Source of the DNA: Candidatus Nitrotoga sp. AM1P
Lineage (GTDB): Bacteria; Pseudomonadota; Gammaproteobacteria; Burkholderiales; Gallionellaceae
Assembly (NCBI RefSeq): GCF_013168275.1
Contig: NZ_AP019547.1
Span: 806,001 to 870,000 of the forward strand
Direction of reading: 5' to 3'
DNA: 64,000 bases
Of this stretch, positions 29,262 through 39,038 are shown one piece after another (the first letter of the stretch is position 1; every line of letters begins with the position of its first letter). The notes under the pieces were generated by a model. That model had not been told where the DNA came from, did no database searches, and saw only the letters and a program-made list of their open reading frames with translations. Made by a program: the position numbers and the translations under genes.

Positions 29262-30161
29262 TTAACCACGCCGCGTATTTCGCCCGCGAGTAGCGGCGGC
29301 GCTTTCCATCCATTTCTTTATGCGGTTGGCATCACCAACGCGCGTATTTTTTCCTTGTGAATCCAAGAGCACAATGATCACCGGGCGGTGCATAATATGC
29401 GCATGCATCACCAGACAGCGCCCTGCTTCATTGATATAGCCAGTTTTACTCACACCGATATCCCAAGATGCATTTTTCACCAATGGATTGGTATTTCCAA
29501 AACGCAGCGGGGGAAATCCAGGCACGGCAACCAAATGTGACGCCGCCGTGCTGTATTTATGAATGAGCTTATAGTGTTGTGCTGCAATCAACATTTTTAC
29601 CAGATCCTGCGCAGTGGAAGTATTGCCACTGTTCAAACCAGTCGCATCATTAAAATGGGTTTTCATCATACCCAGTTCGAGCGCTTTTGCATTCATCATC
29701 GCCACGGCTGCATTGGTGCCGCCCGGATAAGTGCGCGCTAACGCAGCCGCCGCACGATTCTCAGAAGACATCAGCGCCAGATTGAGCAATTCGCCACGTG
29801 TCAGCGTCATGCCAATACGCATACGCGAATGACTGCCCTTCAGAATATCGAAATCAAACACGCTGATGGTAATTTTTTCTTCCAACGGCAGCTCTGCATC
29901 TAACACCACAATCGCAGTCATCAGCTTGGTAATGGACGCAATAGGTACGACAGCATTGGCATTTTTGCTATACAGGGGGCGTTGCTCTTGCTCGTCGTAA
30001 ATCAGTGCAATCGATGAACTTAATTTGGGCGAAGAAGTGTACTTCAACACCGTCGAAGTCAGATCATCAACCTGTTTTTGGGTAATTGCCTTACTGGGTG
30101 CCGCCTGCACTGCCAAAGCTGGCGCTAGCAGCAGCACCAGCATAATAAGTTTTTTGCACAT
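29262..30161 (-). CDS. pbpG: D-alanyl-D-alanine endopeptidase (PBP7-type, S11 family)
   Basis: A 299-residue periplasmic peptidase. ATG 30161 is chosen (GGAGAAG 5 bases upstream) and gives a clean signal peptide MCKKLIMLVLLLAPALAVQA; the longer frame adds unlikely sequence. Penicillin-binding motifs in order: SITK (SxxK, catalytic Ser near residue 71), SSEN (SxN) and SKTG (KTG). The protein lacks the C-terminal amphipathic anchor domain of PBP5/6, which supports the PBP7/8 class that cuts peptidoglycan cross-links. The gene is convergent with smc. Confidence 0.92.
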   Translation of the reverse strand: MCKKLIMLVLLLAPALAVQAAPSKAITQKQVDDLTSTVLKYTSSPKLSSSIALIYDEQEQRPLYSKNANAVVPIASITKLMTAIVVLDAELPLEEKITISVFDFDILKGSHSRMRIGMTLTRGELLNLALMSSENRAAAALARTYPGGTNAAVAMMNAKALELGMMKTHFNDATGLNSGNTSTAQDLVKMLIAAQHYKLIHKYSTAASHLVAVPGFPPLRFGNTNPLVKNASWDIGVSKTGYINEAGRCLVMHAHIMHRPVIIVLLDSQGKNTRVGDANRIKKWMESAAATRGRNTRRG

Positions 30162-30418
30162 ATCTTCTCCATCAGGGAAAATTACTAAGCGGAGCATACC
30201 GCAACACAACAATAAATCAAAGGGAAAGACTCTTACAATATCAGATGTGTCTGATGCTTGGCCGTATGTCCAACAAGACCTAAACTTAAACACTTTATAT
30301 TCTGAATAAAGTACTTATGCATGACTATAGTGATCTACATAAACGAAGCATAACTACAAACCTTTAACGTCAAGTTAAGCGTTCTCTGAAGGAAGCCGAT
30401 ACCACACCTTGACACAAA

Positions 30419-31597
30419 TCAAAGAGTGGCATCCGACTGACTCCTAGGCAATACTACTATTCTCAATTTCCATAATACCAACAATAACCCAAGCAACGCC
30501 GCTGCGGCACTAAAGGAGTACATCACGCTTGCGCCCCAGTGCTCCCATAACGGGCCACTCAATAATCCACCAATCATACCACCCGCGCCGTAAGTAATGC
30601 TGCCAAACAACGCTTGCCCCTTGGACTGATGCCGCCCTCGAAAAAACTGATGTACCAACGCCATAGCCACCGCATGAAAAGAACCAAAAGTAGCGGCATG
30701 CAAAACTTGCGCAAACAGCATCAGCGACAGCAAGTCTACTCCCCAACCAATCAATAAAAAACGTAGCACTGCACTAGCAAAACTTGCAATCATAATTTTC
30801 GATAATGTGAAACGTGACATTAGCCACGGCATAGCGAAAAATACTGCAATCTCGCAGATTACACCCAGTGCCCACAGCCAACCAACCGCGCTTTTCGAAT
30901 AATCATTCTCCACCAGATAAATCGAATAAAAAATGTAATAAGGCCCATGCGCCAGAGCCATCAGGAAACATGCGCCAAACAATATCAACACTTGCGGCTG
31001 CAATACCAAACGCAGAATGGGCTGGCTGTCGGTGTGGTGCGCCACCACTTCGGTGGGTGGAATCTGACGCGCGAACAACAAAACGCCTAGTTTGATCGCC
31101 ACACCTACCCACAATATCCAAGCGATAGCGATATAGTCAAACGCATAGCCCAGCCCCAATACCGCCACAATGAAGCCAACCGAACCCCAAGAACGAATAC
31201 GGCCATAGCGCGCAGTGTGCTTGCCTAGATAAGTCAGCGTAGTCGCTTCCACCAGCGGCATGGAAGCGCTCCAGAAAAAACTCATCACCATCATAACCAG
31301 CAACAAGCCGACAAATTCAGTCGTGAAGAATACCCCCAGGTAACTGAGAATACTGCACAGCGCTGCCAGTTGCACCACCCGCAAACGCTGTCCGGTATGA
31401 TCGGCCAGCCAGCCCCATAGTGCAGGAGACAACATCCGCATCACTGGCTGCACCGACATTAAAACGGCAATTTGCATTGCATTGAAATGGATGGATTGCA
31501 GATACAAACTCCAGTAAGGCGCAAACATGCCCACAAAAGCAAAGTAAAAGAAATAAAAACCAGCGATACGCCAGTGATAGTTTTTATGAAGGGTCAC
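30419..31597 (-). CDS. MFS transporter (HcaT / MFS_1-like family)
   Basis: A 392-residue protein with about 12 hydrophobic segments, starting at GTG 31597. The N-terminal pattern [20 protein letters not shown] and [10 protein letters not shown] resembles the nucleoside/phenylpropionate (HcaT-like) branch of the major facilitator superfamily. Loop motifs [12 protein letters not shown] and [13 protein letters not shown] are visible. Substrate cannot be predicted. It is divergent from grpE, whose promoter lies about 85 bases upstream of this start. Confidence 0.82.
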   Translation of the reverse strand: MTLHKNYHWRIAGFYFFYFAFVGMFAPYWSLYLQSIHFNAMQIAVLMSVQPVMRMLSPALWGWLADHTGQRLRVVQLAALCSILSYLGVFFTTEFVGLLLVMMVMSFFWSASMPLVEATTLTYLGKHTARYGRIRSWGSVGFIVAVLGLGYAFDYIAIAWILWVGVAIKLGVLLFARQIPPTEVVAHHTDSQPILRLVLQPQVLILFGACFLMALAHGPYYIFYSIYLVENDYSKSAVGWLWALGVICEIAVFFAMPWLMSRFTLSKIMIASFASAVLRFLLIGWGVDLLSLMLFAQVLHAATFGSFHAVAMALVHQFFRGRHQSKGQALFGSITYGAGGMIGGLLSGPLWEHWGASVMYSFSAAAALLGLLLVLWKLRIVVLPRSQSDATL

Positions 31598-31681
31598 AGC
31601 AATGTAAGTGGGTTAAAACTGAAGGGTAATACCCGCAAAAACGTATTATCTCACGTGAATAAAATAATATTGCGCAATGCT

Positions 31682-31709
31682 CTTGAAATCAAAAAAGTCG
31701 ACCCCATTT
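31682..31709 (+). promoter_or_regulatory. Sigma-32 (heat-shock) promoter of grpE
   Basis: CTTGAAA at 31682-31688, a 13-base spacer and CCCCATTT at 31702-31709: a perfect match to the RpoH consensus CTTGAAA-N(11-16)-CCCCATNT. It lies 41 bases upstream of the grpE ATG. Confidence 0.92.
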
Positions 31710-31750
31710 TTATGCTACGTATTTTTAAAGAAATCATTTTGGAGAAGCAG

Positions 31751-32287
31751 ATGGAACCCACCGAATCCTCATCCCAACAGCCTGAACAGACTACCCAAGC
31801 TGAAGATACGCTTAACCCAGAGGTTATGCCAAGCATCGAGGAGATGCTGCAACAAGCGGAGCGCAAGGGACAGGAACACTACGACGCTTGGATGTACGCC
31901 AAGGCAGAAAGCGAGAATATTCGTCGTCGCGCGCAAGAAGACGTTAGCAAAGCCAAAAAATTGGCCGTCGAGCATTTCTCCAATGAAATGCTGATGGTAA
32001 AAGATAGCTTGGAAGCAGGATTAGCTGTTGAAATCGCCACAGTAGAAAGTTTCAAGAGCGGTATGGAACTCACTCTCAAGCAACTCACTGCTGTATTCAC
32101 TAAATTCAACATCAAAGAAATCAATCCGCTCGGCGAAAAATTCGACGCCCACTGGCACCAGGCAATCAGCATGGTAGATAGTGAGCAAGAAGCCAACACG
32201 GTAGTCAGCGTCATGCAGAAAGGCTATCAACTGCACGACCGAGTGTTACGTCCTGCATTGGTGATGGTGGCCAAAGCGAAGGAATAA
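31751..32287 (+). CDS. grpE: Hsp70 nucleotide-exchange factor GrpE
   Basis: 178 residues from ATG 31751, with GGAGAAG 4 bases upstream; the longer open frame runs back through the promoter and is not real. An acidic, disordered N-terminus leads into the dimeric coiled coil ([19 protein letters not shown]) and the C-terminal beta-domain ending [14 protein letters not shown], the GrpE signature region. It exchanges ADP for ATP on DnaK. Directly under a sigma-32 promoter and followed by dnaK. Confidence 0.97.
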   Translation: MEPTESSSQQPEQTTQAEDTLNPEVMPSIEEMLQQAERKGQEHYDAWMYAKAESENIRRRAQEDVSKAKKLAVEHFSNEMLMVKDSLEAGLAVEIATVESFKSGMELTLKQLTAVFTKFNIKEINPLGEKFDAHWHQAISMVDSEQEANTVVSVMQKGYQLHDRVLRPALVMVAKAKE

Positions 32288-32367
32288 AAACCCTAATAAC
32301 CAAGCAGCAACCCGCTTCTTAAAATAAATTGCATGTTCGCGGAATTTTGCGAAAAATTATCGTAACA

Positions 32368-32394
32368 CTTGAAATACACATCTGCTGCCCACAG
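32368..32394 (+). promoter_or_regulatory. Possible second sigma-32-type promoter, upstream of dnaK
   Basis: CTTGAAA at 32368-32374 is a perfect heat-shock -35. After 12 bases GCCCACAG (32387-32394) only partly matches the CCCCATNT -10. It lies 55 bases before the dnaK ATG and may let dnaK be transcribed apart from grpE. Confidence 0.55.
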
Positions 32395-32449
32395 ATTAAT
32401 GCAACACAGGCAGCAAAGACTTTCAACATTACAACGAAAAGGAAACGTT

Positions 32450-34393
32450 ATGGGCAAGATTATTGGTATTGATTTGGGCACCACGAACTCGTGCGTTGCT
32501 GTCATGGAAAACGGCAAATCTAAGGTGATTGAGAACGCCGAGGGTACACGTACCACGCCGTCCATCATCGCTTACATGGAAGACGGCGAAGTACTGATTG
32601 GCGCGCCGGCCAAACGACAAGCAGTCACCAACCCAAAAAACACACTCTATGGGGTAAAGCGGCTGATCGGACGCCGTTTTGAAGAGCCAATGGTGCAGAA
32701 GGACATGGGCATGGTGCCGTATGGCATCGTTAAGGCCAAGAACGGTGATGCATGGGTTAAGGTTCGTGACAAAGATATTTCCATTCCGGAAATTTCCGCA
32801 CAAGTGCTCATGAAAATGAAAAAGACCGCCGAGGATTATCTGGGCGAGTCGGTCAGTGAAGCTGTCATCACAGTGCCTGCCTACTTCAACGATAGTCAAC
32901 GTCAGGCCACTAAAGACGCTGGCCGCATTGCTGGATTGGAAGTAAAGCGCATTATTAACGAGCCCACTGCGGCTGCGCTGGCATTTGGTATGGATAAACA
33001 AGAAGGCGATCGCAAAATCGCGGTCTATGACTTGGGCGGCGGTACTTTCGATATTTCCATTATCGACATCGCTGAAATTGACGGTGAACACCAGTTCGAA
33101 GTGCTGTCCACTAATGGCGACACCTTCCTTGGTGGCGAAGATTTCGACATGCGCGTCATTGAATTCCTGGTAGAGGAATTCAAGAAAGAAAGCGGCATCG
33201 ACCTGAAGAAAGATATGCTGGCTCTGCAACGCCTGAAAGACGCGGCTGAAAAAGCCAAAATCGAACTATCTTCCGCACAACAAACTGAAGTGAACCTGCC
33301 TTACATCACGGCAGATGCCAGCGGCCCAAAACATCTGGCCATCAAAATTACCCGCGCCAAGCTTGAAAGCCTGGTGGAAGAATTGGTCGCGCGCACCATT
33401 ACCCCCTGTAAGATTGCCATGAAAGACGCGGGCGTTTCCACTGCCGACATCGCCGACGTGATTCTGGTGGGCGGACAAACACGGATGCCGATGGTGCAGG
33501 AAAAGGTCAAAGAATTCTTCGGTAAGGAAGCGCGTCGCGACGTCAACCCAGATGAAGCAGTGGCAGTAGGCGCGGCCATTCAGGGTGGCGTGCTGCAAGG
33601 TGAAGTTAAAGACGTTCTGCTGCTGGATGTAACCCCACTCAGCCTGGGTATTGAAACCTTGGGCGGCGTAATGACCAAACTGATCAAGAAAAATACCACC
33701 ATCCCGACCAAGGCCTCACAAATATTCTCTACCGCCGATGACAATCAGAGTGCAGTGACCATCCACGTGTTGCAAGGTGAGCGCGAAGTTGTTGCTGGAA
33801 ATAAGAGCTTGGGGCAGTTCAACCTCTCCGACATTCCGCCCTCACCGCGAGGCATGCCGCAGATTGAAGTGACATTCGACATTGATGCCAACGGAATCCT
33901 GCATGTAGGTGCAAAAGACAAAGCGACCGGTAAAGAATCCAAGATTACCATCAAGGCCAATTCCGGTTTGTCCGAAGCTGAAATTCAAAAAATGGTGCAG
34001 GATGCAGAAACGTATGCCGACGACGACCGCAAAGCGATCGAATTGGTTACCTCGCGTAATCAGCTGGATGCATTGATTCACTCCACGCAGAAGTCTATGA
34101 AGGAATACGGTGAGCAGCTGAGTGCGGACGAAAAAGCTGCAGTAGAATCCGCTTTGAAAGAAGCTCAGGATGTCGTGAAAGGCGACGACAAAGACGTTAT
34201 AGACGCCAAAGCTGAAGCACTCTCCACCGCTGCGCAAAAACTGTCAGAAAAGATGCACGCCGCTGAAGCTAGCCAGTCCCACCAGCCTGGTGAATCTGGA
34301 TCGCAAGGCGATAGCAAGAAAGATGACAGCGATGTCGTAGATGCCGAGTTCACTGAAGTAAAAGATGACAAAGCAAAAGACGAAAAGAAGTAA
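32450..34393 (+). CDS. dnaK: Chaperone DnaK (Hsp70)
   Basis: 647 residues from ATG 32450 with AAAGGAAA upstream. It starts [20 protein letters not shown], the Hsp70 signature 1; signature 2 is [15 protein letters not shown] and signature 3 [14 protein letters not shown]. The substrate-binding domain follows, with the lid and an acidic C-terminus ending [20 protein letters not shown]. Normal length. It functions with GrpE upstream and DnaJ downstream; it lies 162 bases after grpE, with a heat-shock-like -35 between them. Confidence 0.98.
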   Translation: MGKIIGIDLGTTNSCVAVMENGKSKVIENAEGTRTTPSIIAYMEDGEVLIGAPAKRQAVTNPKNTLYGVKRLIGRRFEEPMVQKDMGMVPYGIVKAKNGDAWVKVRDKDISIPEISAQVLMKMKKTAEDYLGESVSEAVITVPAYFNDSQRQATKDAGRIAGLEVKRIINEPTAAALAFGMDKQEGDRKIAVYDLGGGTFDISIIDIAEIDGEHQFEVLSTNGDTFLGGEDFDMRVIEFLVEEFKKESGIDLKKDMLALQRLKDAAEKAKIELSSAQQTEVNLPYITADASGPKHLAIKITRAKLESLVEELVARTITPCKIAMKDAGVSTADIADVILVGGQTRMPMVQEKVKEFFGKEARRDVNPDEAVAVGAAIQGGVLQGEVKDVLLLDVTPLSLGIETLGGVMTKLIKKNTTIPTKASQIFSTADDNQSAVTIHVLQGEREVVAGNKSLGQFNLSDIPPSPRGMPQIEVTFDIDANGILHVGAKDKATGKESKITIKANSGLSEAEIQKMVQDAETYADDDRKAIELVTSRNQLDALIHSTQKSMKEYGEQLSADEKAAVESALKEAQDVVKGDDKDVIDAKAEALSTAAQKLSEKMHAAEASQSHQPGESGSQGDSKKDDSDVVDAEFTEVKDDKAKDEKK

Positions 34394-34506
34394 ATATGAA
34401 ATGGGATGGGGGATGTCGGAAGCGCAACCGCAACTTCGAAACTCGTTAATTAGCATTTTGAATATGCAAATAAAAATTATCTAGTGACATCTCTTTTTTC
34501 CTTAAT

Positions 34507-34537
34507 ACAGCGATATCTGCTCTTTGGTTATCGCTGT
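34507..34537 (+). other. Inverted repeat in the dnaK-dnaJ spacer
   Basis: ACAGCGATA (34507-34515) and TATCGCTGT (34529-34537) form a perfect 9-bp stem with a 13-base loop, followed by TATTGG rather than a T-tract. It lies in the 229-base gap between dnaK and dnaJ. It may be an attenuating or RNA-stabilising hairpin; a full terminator is unlikely. Confidence 0.45.
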
Positions 34538-34622
34538 TATTGGTTCAATGACCTCAATATAGAGACCAATTACGTAAATCTAAAATCATTAACTCCTTAA
34601 CCCCTTTTCGCTTCATGCAAAA

Positions 34623-35753
34623 ATGAAAAAACGTGACTATTACGAAATATTAGGCGTCAACCGCGACGCGTCAGAAGATGACATAAAAAAATCTTATCGC
34701 AAGCTGGCAATGAAGCATCATCCTGACCGTAATCCGGACAACCCCAAAGCTGAAGAGCACTTCAAAGAGGCCAAAGAAGCTTACGAGGTATTATCCGATT
34801 CGCAGAAACGTGCTGGTTATGACCAATTTGGACACGCCGCTGCCGATGCCGGTATGGGGTCAGGAGGATTCAGTGGCGGTCACGCCAGTTCCCATTTCGG
34901 CGATATTTTTGGTGATATTTTTGGTGCTGGAATGAGCGGAGCAGGTTCACGCGGAAGCAACCAAATGCACCGTGGCGCCGACCTGAGCTACAATTTAGAA
35001 ATCACGTTAGAACAGGCTGCACGCGGTACCGAAACGCAAATTCGCATACCCACCATGACCAAGTGCGATACCTGTCACGGCAGCGGTGCCAAGCCAGGTA
35101 CGAGCACGACTACCTGTACTACTTGCGGCGGGCATGGGCAAGTACGCATGCAACAGGGAGGATTCTTTTCTATCCAGCAAACCTGTCCGCGCTGCCATGG
35201 CAGCGGCAAATCCATTATCTCGCCGTGTGGTTCCTGCCACGGCACAGGCCGTATCAAACAGCATAAGACACTGTCTATAAAAATTCCGGTCGGGGTTGAC
35301 AACGATGACCGCATCCGTTTGTCTGGCGAAGGAGAACTCGGCAGCAACGGAGGCCCACCCGGCGACTTGTATGTCGTCATCCGCATCACGCCGCACTCGG
35401 TATTCCAGCGCGACCACAATGACCTGCATTGCGAAATGCCGATCAGCTTTGTCGTTGCGGCGCTGGGTGGTGAAATCGAAATCCCCACGCTGGATGGTTC
35501 AGCACGCATCAAAATTCCAGCTGAATCCCAATCGGGCAAAGTCTTCCGTCTTCGCGGCAAAGGAATCAAAGGGGTACGCAGTTCAACCTTTGGCGACTTA
35601 CACTGCCACGTAATGGTAGAAACCCCGGCCAATCTCACTGATCGGCAAAAGGAATTACTACGCGAATTCGAGCAGATAAACGAAGAAGATAGCGCACGCC
35701 ATAGCCCGCGTGCGAAATCTTGGATGAACAAGGTTAAGGAATTCTTTGGATAG
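34623..35753 (+). CDS. dnaJ: Co-chaperone DnaJ (Hsp40)
   Basis: A 376-residue type-I DnaJ. J-domain [20 protein letters not shown] with the HPD motif at about residue 34, a Gly-rich region with [11 protein letters not shown], the zinc-binding CxxCxGxG repeats ([32 protein letters not shown]) between residues about 143 and 210, and the substrate-binding C-terminus. It stimulates DnaK ATPase. No clear Shine-Dalgarno is seen. It converges with uup across a long inverted repeat. Confidence 0.98.
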   Translation: MKKRDYYEILGVNRDASEDDIKKSYRKLAMKHHPDRNPDNPKAEEHFKEAKEAYEVLSDSQKRAGYDQFGHAAADAGMGSGGFSGGHASSHFGDIFGDIFGAGMSGAGSRGSNQMHRGADLSYNLEITLEQAARGTETQIRIPTMTKCDTCHGSGAKPGTSTTTCTTCGGHGQVRMQQGGFFSIQQTCPRCHGSGKSIISPCGSCHGTGRIKQHKTLSIKIPVGVDNDDRIRLSGEGELGSNGGPPGDLYVVIRITPHSVFQRDHNDLHCEMPISFVVAALGGEIEIPTLDGSARIKIPAESQSGKVFRLRGKGIKGVRSSTFGDLHCHVMVETPANLTDRQKELLREFEQINEEDSARHSPRAKSWMNKVKEFFG

Positions 35754-35788
35754 TAAATATTGATCCGGCACGAATTGAATTTGACTGC

Positions 35789-35852
35789 CGTTCGTGCTGA
35801 GCTTGTCGAAGCATAAGAAGCCATTCACATTTCGACAAGCTCAATGCGAACG
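35789..35852. terminator. Long inverted repeat between convergent dnaJ and uup
   Basis: Arms 35789-35810 and 35831-35852 (22 bp, 19 matching; core TGAGCTTGTCGAA with its complement) around a 20-base loop. It lies just after the dnaJ stop and before the uup stop, so it can end transcription from both sides. The core resembles a dispersed repeat seen in many proteobacterial genomes; that identification is from memory. Confidence 0.65.
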
Positions 35853-35935
35853 ACTTCTTGCATAAACATTTCATAATCAATAAGTTGGTGAGTTTTCCTC
35901 AGGATATTTTAAATAGGTGATATTGCCGATAAACT

Positions 35936-37837
35936 TTATCGGCTCTCCAACTCTTCCCAGCGCGCCATCAATTGCAACAACTCGTCCTCGATAATAGCGG
36001 TGCGTTCCTGTAGCTGCTTGGCGTGGGCAGGATTGTCACGGTAGAGATTGCCCGCACCCAAAGTGGCAGCAAGCTCTTCCTGCTCTTGTTCCAGGGACGC
36101 GATTCGCTGTGGAATCTGCTCTAACTCACGCGCTTCTTTGAAGCTTAACTTGGTGGCAGGTTTGGATTGAACCTCAGTCTGCAGCGATGGCTTGGCAGGT
36201 GCGGCTGCACTTACGGGCGCTCGCTGCACAGCTTGCTGCTTCTTTACGCGTACCCAATCTTCATAACCACCGACGTATTCCATCAATTTGCCATCGCCCT
36301 CAAAGGCGATGACCTGAGTCACTACATTATCGAGGAAAGCACGATCGTGGCTAACCAGAAACAATGTGCCATCGTAATCCGCGAGCAGGTCTTCCAGCAG
36401 CTCCATAGTTTCAATATCAAGATCATTGGTCGGCTCGTCCAGCACCAGCACATTAGCTGGGCGGCTGAACAGACGCGCCAGCAGCAAGCGGTTGCGCTCG
36501 CCGCCGGACAAACTTTTAACCGGTGAACGAGCACGCTCCGGTGCAAATAAAAAATCACCGAGATAGCTAATGATGTGCTTGCGTACGCCACCAATTTCAA
36601 TAAAATCTGCGCCCTGGCTAATGGTATCGGCCAGCGTAGCTTCTTCATTCAGTTGCGCACGCAATTGATCGAAATACGCCACTGCCAACTTGGTGCCCAG
36701 ATGCACCTTGCCGCTATCCGGTGCTAATTCGCCCAAGATAATTTTGAGCAACGTGCTCTTACCAGAGCCGTTGGGCCCTAACAGACCAATCTTGTCGCCA
36801 CGCTGGATACGGCAGGAAAAATCTTTAATGATTTGCCTGTCGCCGAAGGATTTACCGATGTGCGACAGTTCCGCCACCAGCTTACCAGAGCGGTCACCCG
36901 CCTCCAGACTCATTTCAACTTTACCCACACGCTCACGCCGCGCACTGCGCTCGCGCCGCAACTGCTCCAGCCGCCGTACGCGTCCTTCATTACGCACGCC
37001 TCGCGCTTTAATGCCCTGACGTATCCATACTTCTTCCTGCGCCAACACTTTATCGAACTTAGCGTTGAGCACCGTTTCATCCTGCAACATCTGCTCCTTG
37101 AAACGCAGGTAAGCCGCAAAATTACCGGGGAAACTAGCAAGATTGCCGCGATCCAGCTCAATTATGCGAGTAGTGACGTTATCCAGGAAACGCCTATCGT
37201 GGGTCACGAACAACACGCTGCCGCGAAAGTTGTTAAGCAAACCTTCCAACCATTCAATGGACGAGAAATCAAGATGGTTGGTGGGCTCATCCAGGATCAA
37301 CACATCCGGCTCAGCCACTAACGCCTGCGCCAGTGCCACACGTTTACGCACGCCGCCAGAGAGATCACCCACACGACTGTCAGCATTCAGCTCCAGACGT
37401 TGGATAGCAGTCTCGATACGCGCCTGCACCGCCCAGCCGTTTTGCGCTTCAAGCTTTGTTTGCAGAGGTTGCATCGCCTCCAACAAACTTTCGTAATCAG
37501 CATCCGGTTCGGCAAGTTGATGCGACAAATGATGATAATCAGTAATAATTTGTTGTAGCTCACCCAGCCCGCGCGCAACTTCGTCAAACACAGTCGCTTC
37601 ACCATTTAATTCTGGTTCCTGACTCACATAACAGATGCGTATACCGGGTGCACGCCATACCAAGCCATCGTCTAACATAGCCTGGCCGGCCAGCACTTTT
37701 AACATACTGGACTTACCGCCGCCGTTGCGCCCGATCATGCCGACGCGCTCACCTTCGTCCAGTTGGAAATTAACATGATCAAGCAGTGGTACATGGCCGT
37801 AAGCAAGCGCGGCCTTATCAAGAGTAATGTATGGCAT
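35936..37837 (-). CDS. uup: ABC-F family ATPase Uup
   Basis: 633 residues from ATG 37837 (MPYITLDKAALAYGHVPLLD); the longer frame adds a hydrophobic stretch not seen in the family. Two ABC cassettes: Walker A GRNGGGKSS and GPNGSGKST, signatures LSGGVRKRVALAQAL and LSGGERNRLLLARLF, Walker B VLILDEPTNHLDF and VLVLDEPTNDLDI. No membrane domains, and a C-terminal coiled coil after residue 545 (EQIPQRIASLEQEQEELAAT), which is typical of Uup and binds branched DNA or ribosomes. No good ribosome-binding site is visible. Confidence 0.93.
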   Translation of the reverse strand: MPYITLDKAALAYGHVPLLDHVNFQLDEGERVGMIGRNGGGKSSMLKVLAGQAMLDDGLVWRAPGIRICYVSQEPELNGEATVFDEVARGLGELQQIITDYHHLSHQLAEPDADYESLLEAMQPLQTKLEAQNGWAVQARIETAIQRLELNADSRVGDLSGGVRKRVALAQALVAEPDVLILDEPTNHLDFSSIEWLEGLLNNFRGSVLFVTHDRRFLDNVTTRIIELDRGNLASFPGNFAAYLRFKEQMLQDETVLNAKFDKVLAQEEVWIRQGIKARGVRNEGRVRRLEQLRRERSARRERVGKVEMSLEAGDRSGKLVAELSHIGKSFGDRQIIKDFSCRIQRGDKIGLLGPNGSGKSTLLKIILGELAPDSGKVHLGTKLAVAYFDQLRAQLNEEATLADTISQGADFIEIGGVRKHIISYLGDFLFAPERARSPVKSLSGGERNRLLLARLFSRPANVLVLDEPTNDLDIETMELLEDLLADYDGTLFLVSHDRAFLDNVVTQVIAFEGDGKLMEYVGGYEDWVRVKKQQAVQRAPVSAAAPAKPSLQTEVQSKPATKLSFKEARELEQIPQRIASLEQEQEELAATLGAGNLYRDNPAHAKQLQERTAIIEDELLQLMARWEELESR

Positions 37838-38003
37838 CAGTATTATATTTTTAATTAACAAGAAGAAATTGATGGATAAACGAAAAACGCATCGACCATA
37901 GCGCAATAGAAAAAATATTAGCGCATAACGAGACTTGGCAACCGCGAGAGCATTACGACAGAAACGAATGACGTTGCAACCAAAATATTGCTGACAGAAT
38001 TTT

Positions 38004-38549
38004 TCACCCCTTTCCAGCAGCCAATAGTTTATTCAAATCCTCAATAATTTCTTTCGAATGACGCGACGTTTCAACCTTGTCATACACCTTGCTAATTTTA
38101 CCTTGCGGGTCGATCAAAAATGTATATCGTCGCGCCAACTTGAATATCCCAAGATTTCGCAGCACGCCATAACGCGTGGTCACCTCAGCGTTTTTGTCCG
38201 CCAGTAACGGAAAGGGAAGAGAGTATTTCTTGGCAAAATCGGCATGGCTCTTACTGTCGTCCACGCTAATACCCACTACCTGCGCACCGAGTCCGGTTAA
38301 TTGATTCAGATCGTCACGAAAGTTACAAGCCTGCTCAGTGCACCCTGGCGTATCATCCTTTGGATAAAAATACAGCACTAGCCACTTACCGTGAAAATCC
38401 GCCAAGGTATAAATTTTTCCATTCTGGTCGGGTAGATTGAAATTCGGTGCGGCTTCTCCAATTTTCGGCAATTCGCCCGCACGTGCCAACTGACTTGCTA
38501 TCAGCAATGCTGATATGCTTAACATACCAAATATTATCAATATCTTAAT
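38004..38549 (-). CDS. Exported peroxiredoxin, BCP/PrxQ type, probably starting at an ATT codon
   Basis: The mature domain has the PrxQ centre DDTPGCTEQACNFRD, with peroxidatic Cys in PGCT and resolving Cys five residues on. It should reduce peroxides in the periplasm. The start is unusual. A perfect AAGGAG (38556-38561) sits 6 bases before an ATT at 38549. Starting there gives a textbook signal peptide: one Lys, then ILIIFGMLSISALLIASQ, then LARA. The only nearby ATG (38525) leaves a signal without positive charge and 30 bases from the ribosome site; a TTG (38540) is 15 bases away. The open frame extends to 38654 but the extra part is polar and unlike the family. Confidence 0.85.
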   Translation of the reverse strand: MKILIIFGMLSISALLIASQLARAGELPKIGEAAPNFNLPDQNGKIYTLADFHGKWLVLYFYPKDDTPGCTEQACNFRDDLNQLTGLGAQVVGISVDDSKSHADFAKKYSLPFPLLADKNAEVTTRYGVLRNLGIFKLARRYTFLIDPQGKISKVYDKVETSRHSKEIIEDLNKLLAAGKG

Positions 38550-38778
38550 GTTATTCTCCTTATGTTTATTTTCAGGCAAAATTCCGAAGCCGCAGCAATT
38601 ACTCATTATAGGAACGACGTTTAGCTCAACACCGTAATGATACCAGCCGAACACTATATCGCGCTTGTACTCAATTCAACAGGAGCAAAATGTTTAAATT
38701 TGCTGTAGTAATAAATAAACTGCCCAGACTTGTAGTACATAATTTATCCGAGCGAAATTGCTACAGGAGATTTTGAAA

Positions 38779-38964
38779 ATGAGCCTTGAAGAAGCTCAGG
38801 ATGGTTGGGGAGGAAGGCCATGTGACGCAGAAAGAAGCTGCACGGTTAGCCTTCGGCTCTACGAAAACCTAGCTGCCGGACTTTCCATCGACATGGTTAC
38901 GTGCCATGCCCGGTGGTACACACGTAGAGCAAAGGACAACATGCTTTTGCGCCGTCCCGTTTAA
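38779..38964 (+). CDS. Doubtful small ORF beside the integron remnant
   Basis: ATG 38779 has AGGAG nine bases upstream and gives 61 residues (MSLEEAQDGWGGRPCDAERS...), without a recognised family. A second frame across the same bases, from ATG 38800, reads MVGEEGHVTQKEAARLAFGS, meets TAG at 38870 and continues protein-like to TGA after VDTRFG at 38994. One of the two may be a decayed gene, possibly a former cassette or IS fragment. Low confidence in either. Confidence 0.25.
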   Translation: MSLEEAQDGWGGRPCDAERSCTVSLRLYENLAAGLSIDMVTCHARWYTRRAKDNMLLRRPV

Positions 38965-38980
38965 GAGCAGCCCGGTAGAT

Positions 38981-39038
38981 ACAAGGTTCGGCTGAATGAA
39001 ATGAAGCTCAACCGAGCTAACCTTACTTGTTGGGCGTC
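38981..39038 (-). other. attC-like recombination site
   Basis: On the minus strand, right after the cassette gene, comes GACGCCCAAC (39038-39029), which contains the inverse-core consensus RYYYAAC as GCCCAAC. Then AAGGT (39024-39020) pairs with ACCTT (38987-38983), and TCGGTTGA (39015-39008) pairs with TCAGCCGA (38995-38988; one G-U), with an unpaired bulge between the stems and a 12-base loop. This is the fold expected of an integron attC. The outer partner site is TTGTATC instead of GTTRRRY, so the site is degenerate or joins a non-cassette flank. Confidence 0.65.

Noticed and set aside
32429-33229. Long antisense frame opposite dnaK
   Set aside because: Shadow frame of a strongly conserved gene; no start signal.
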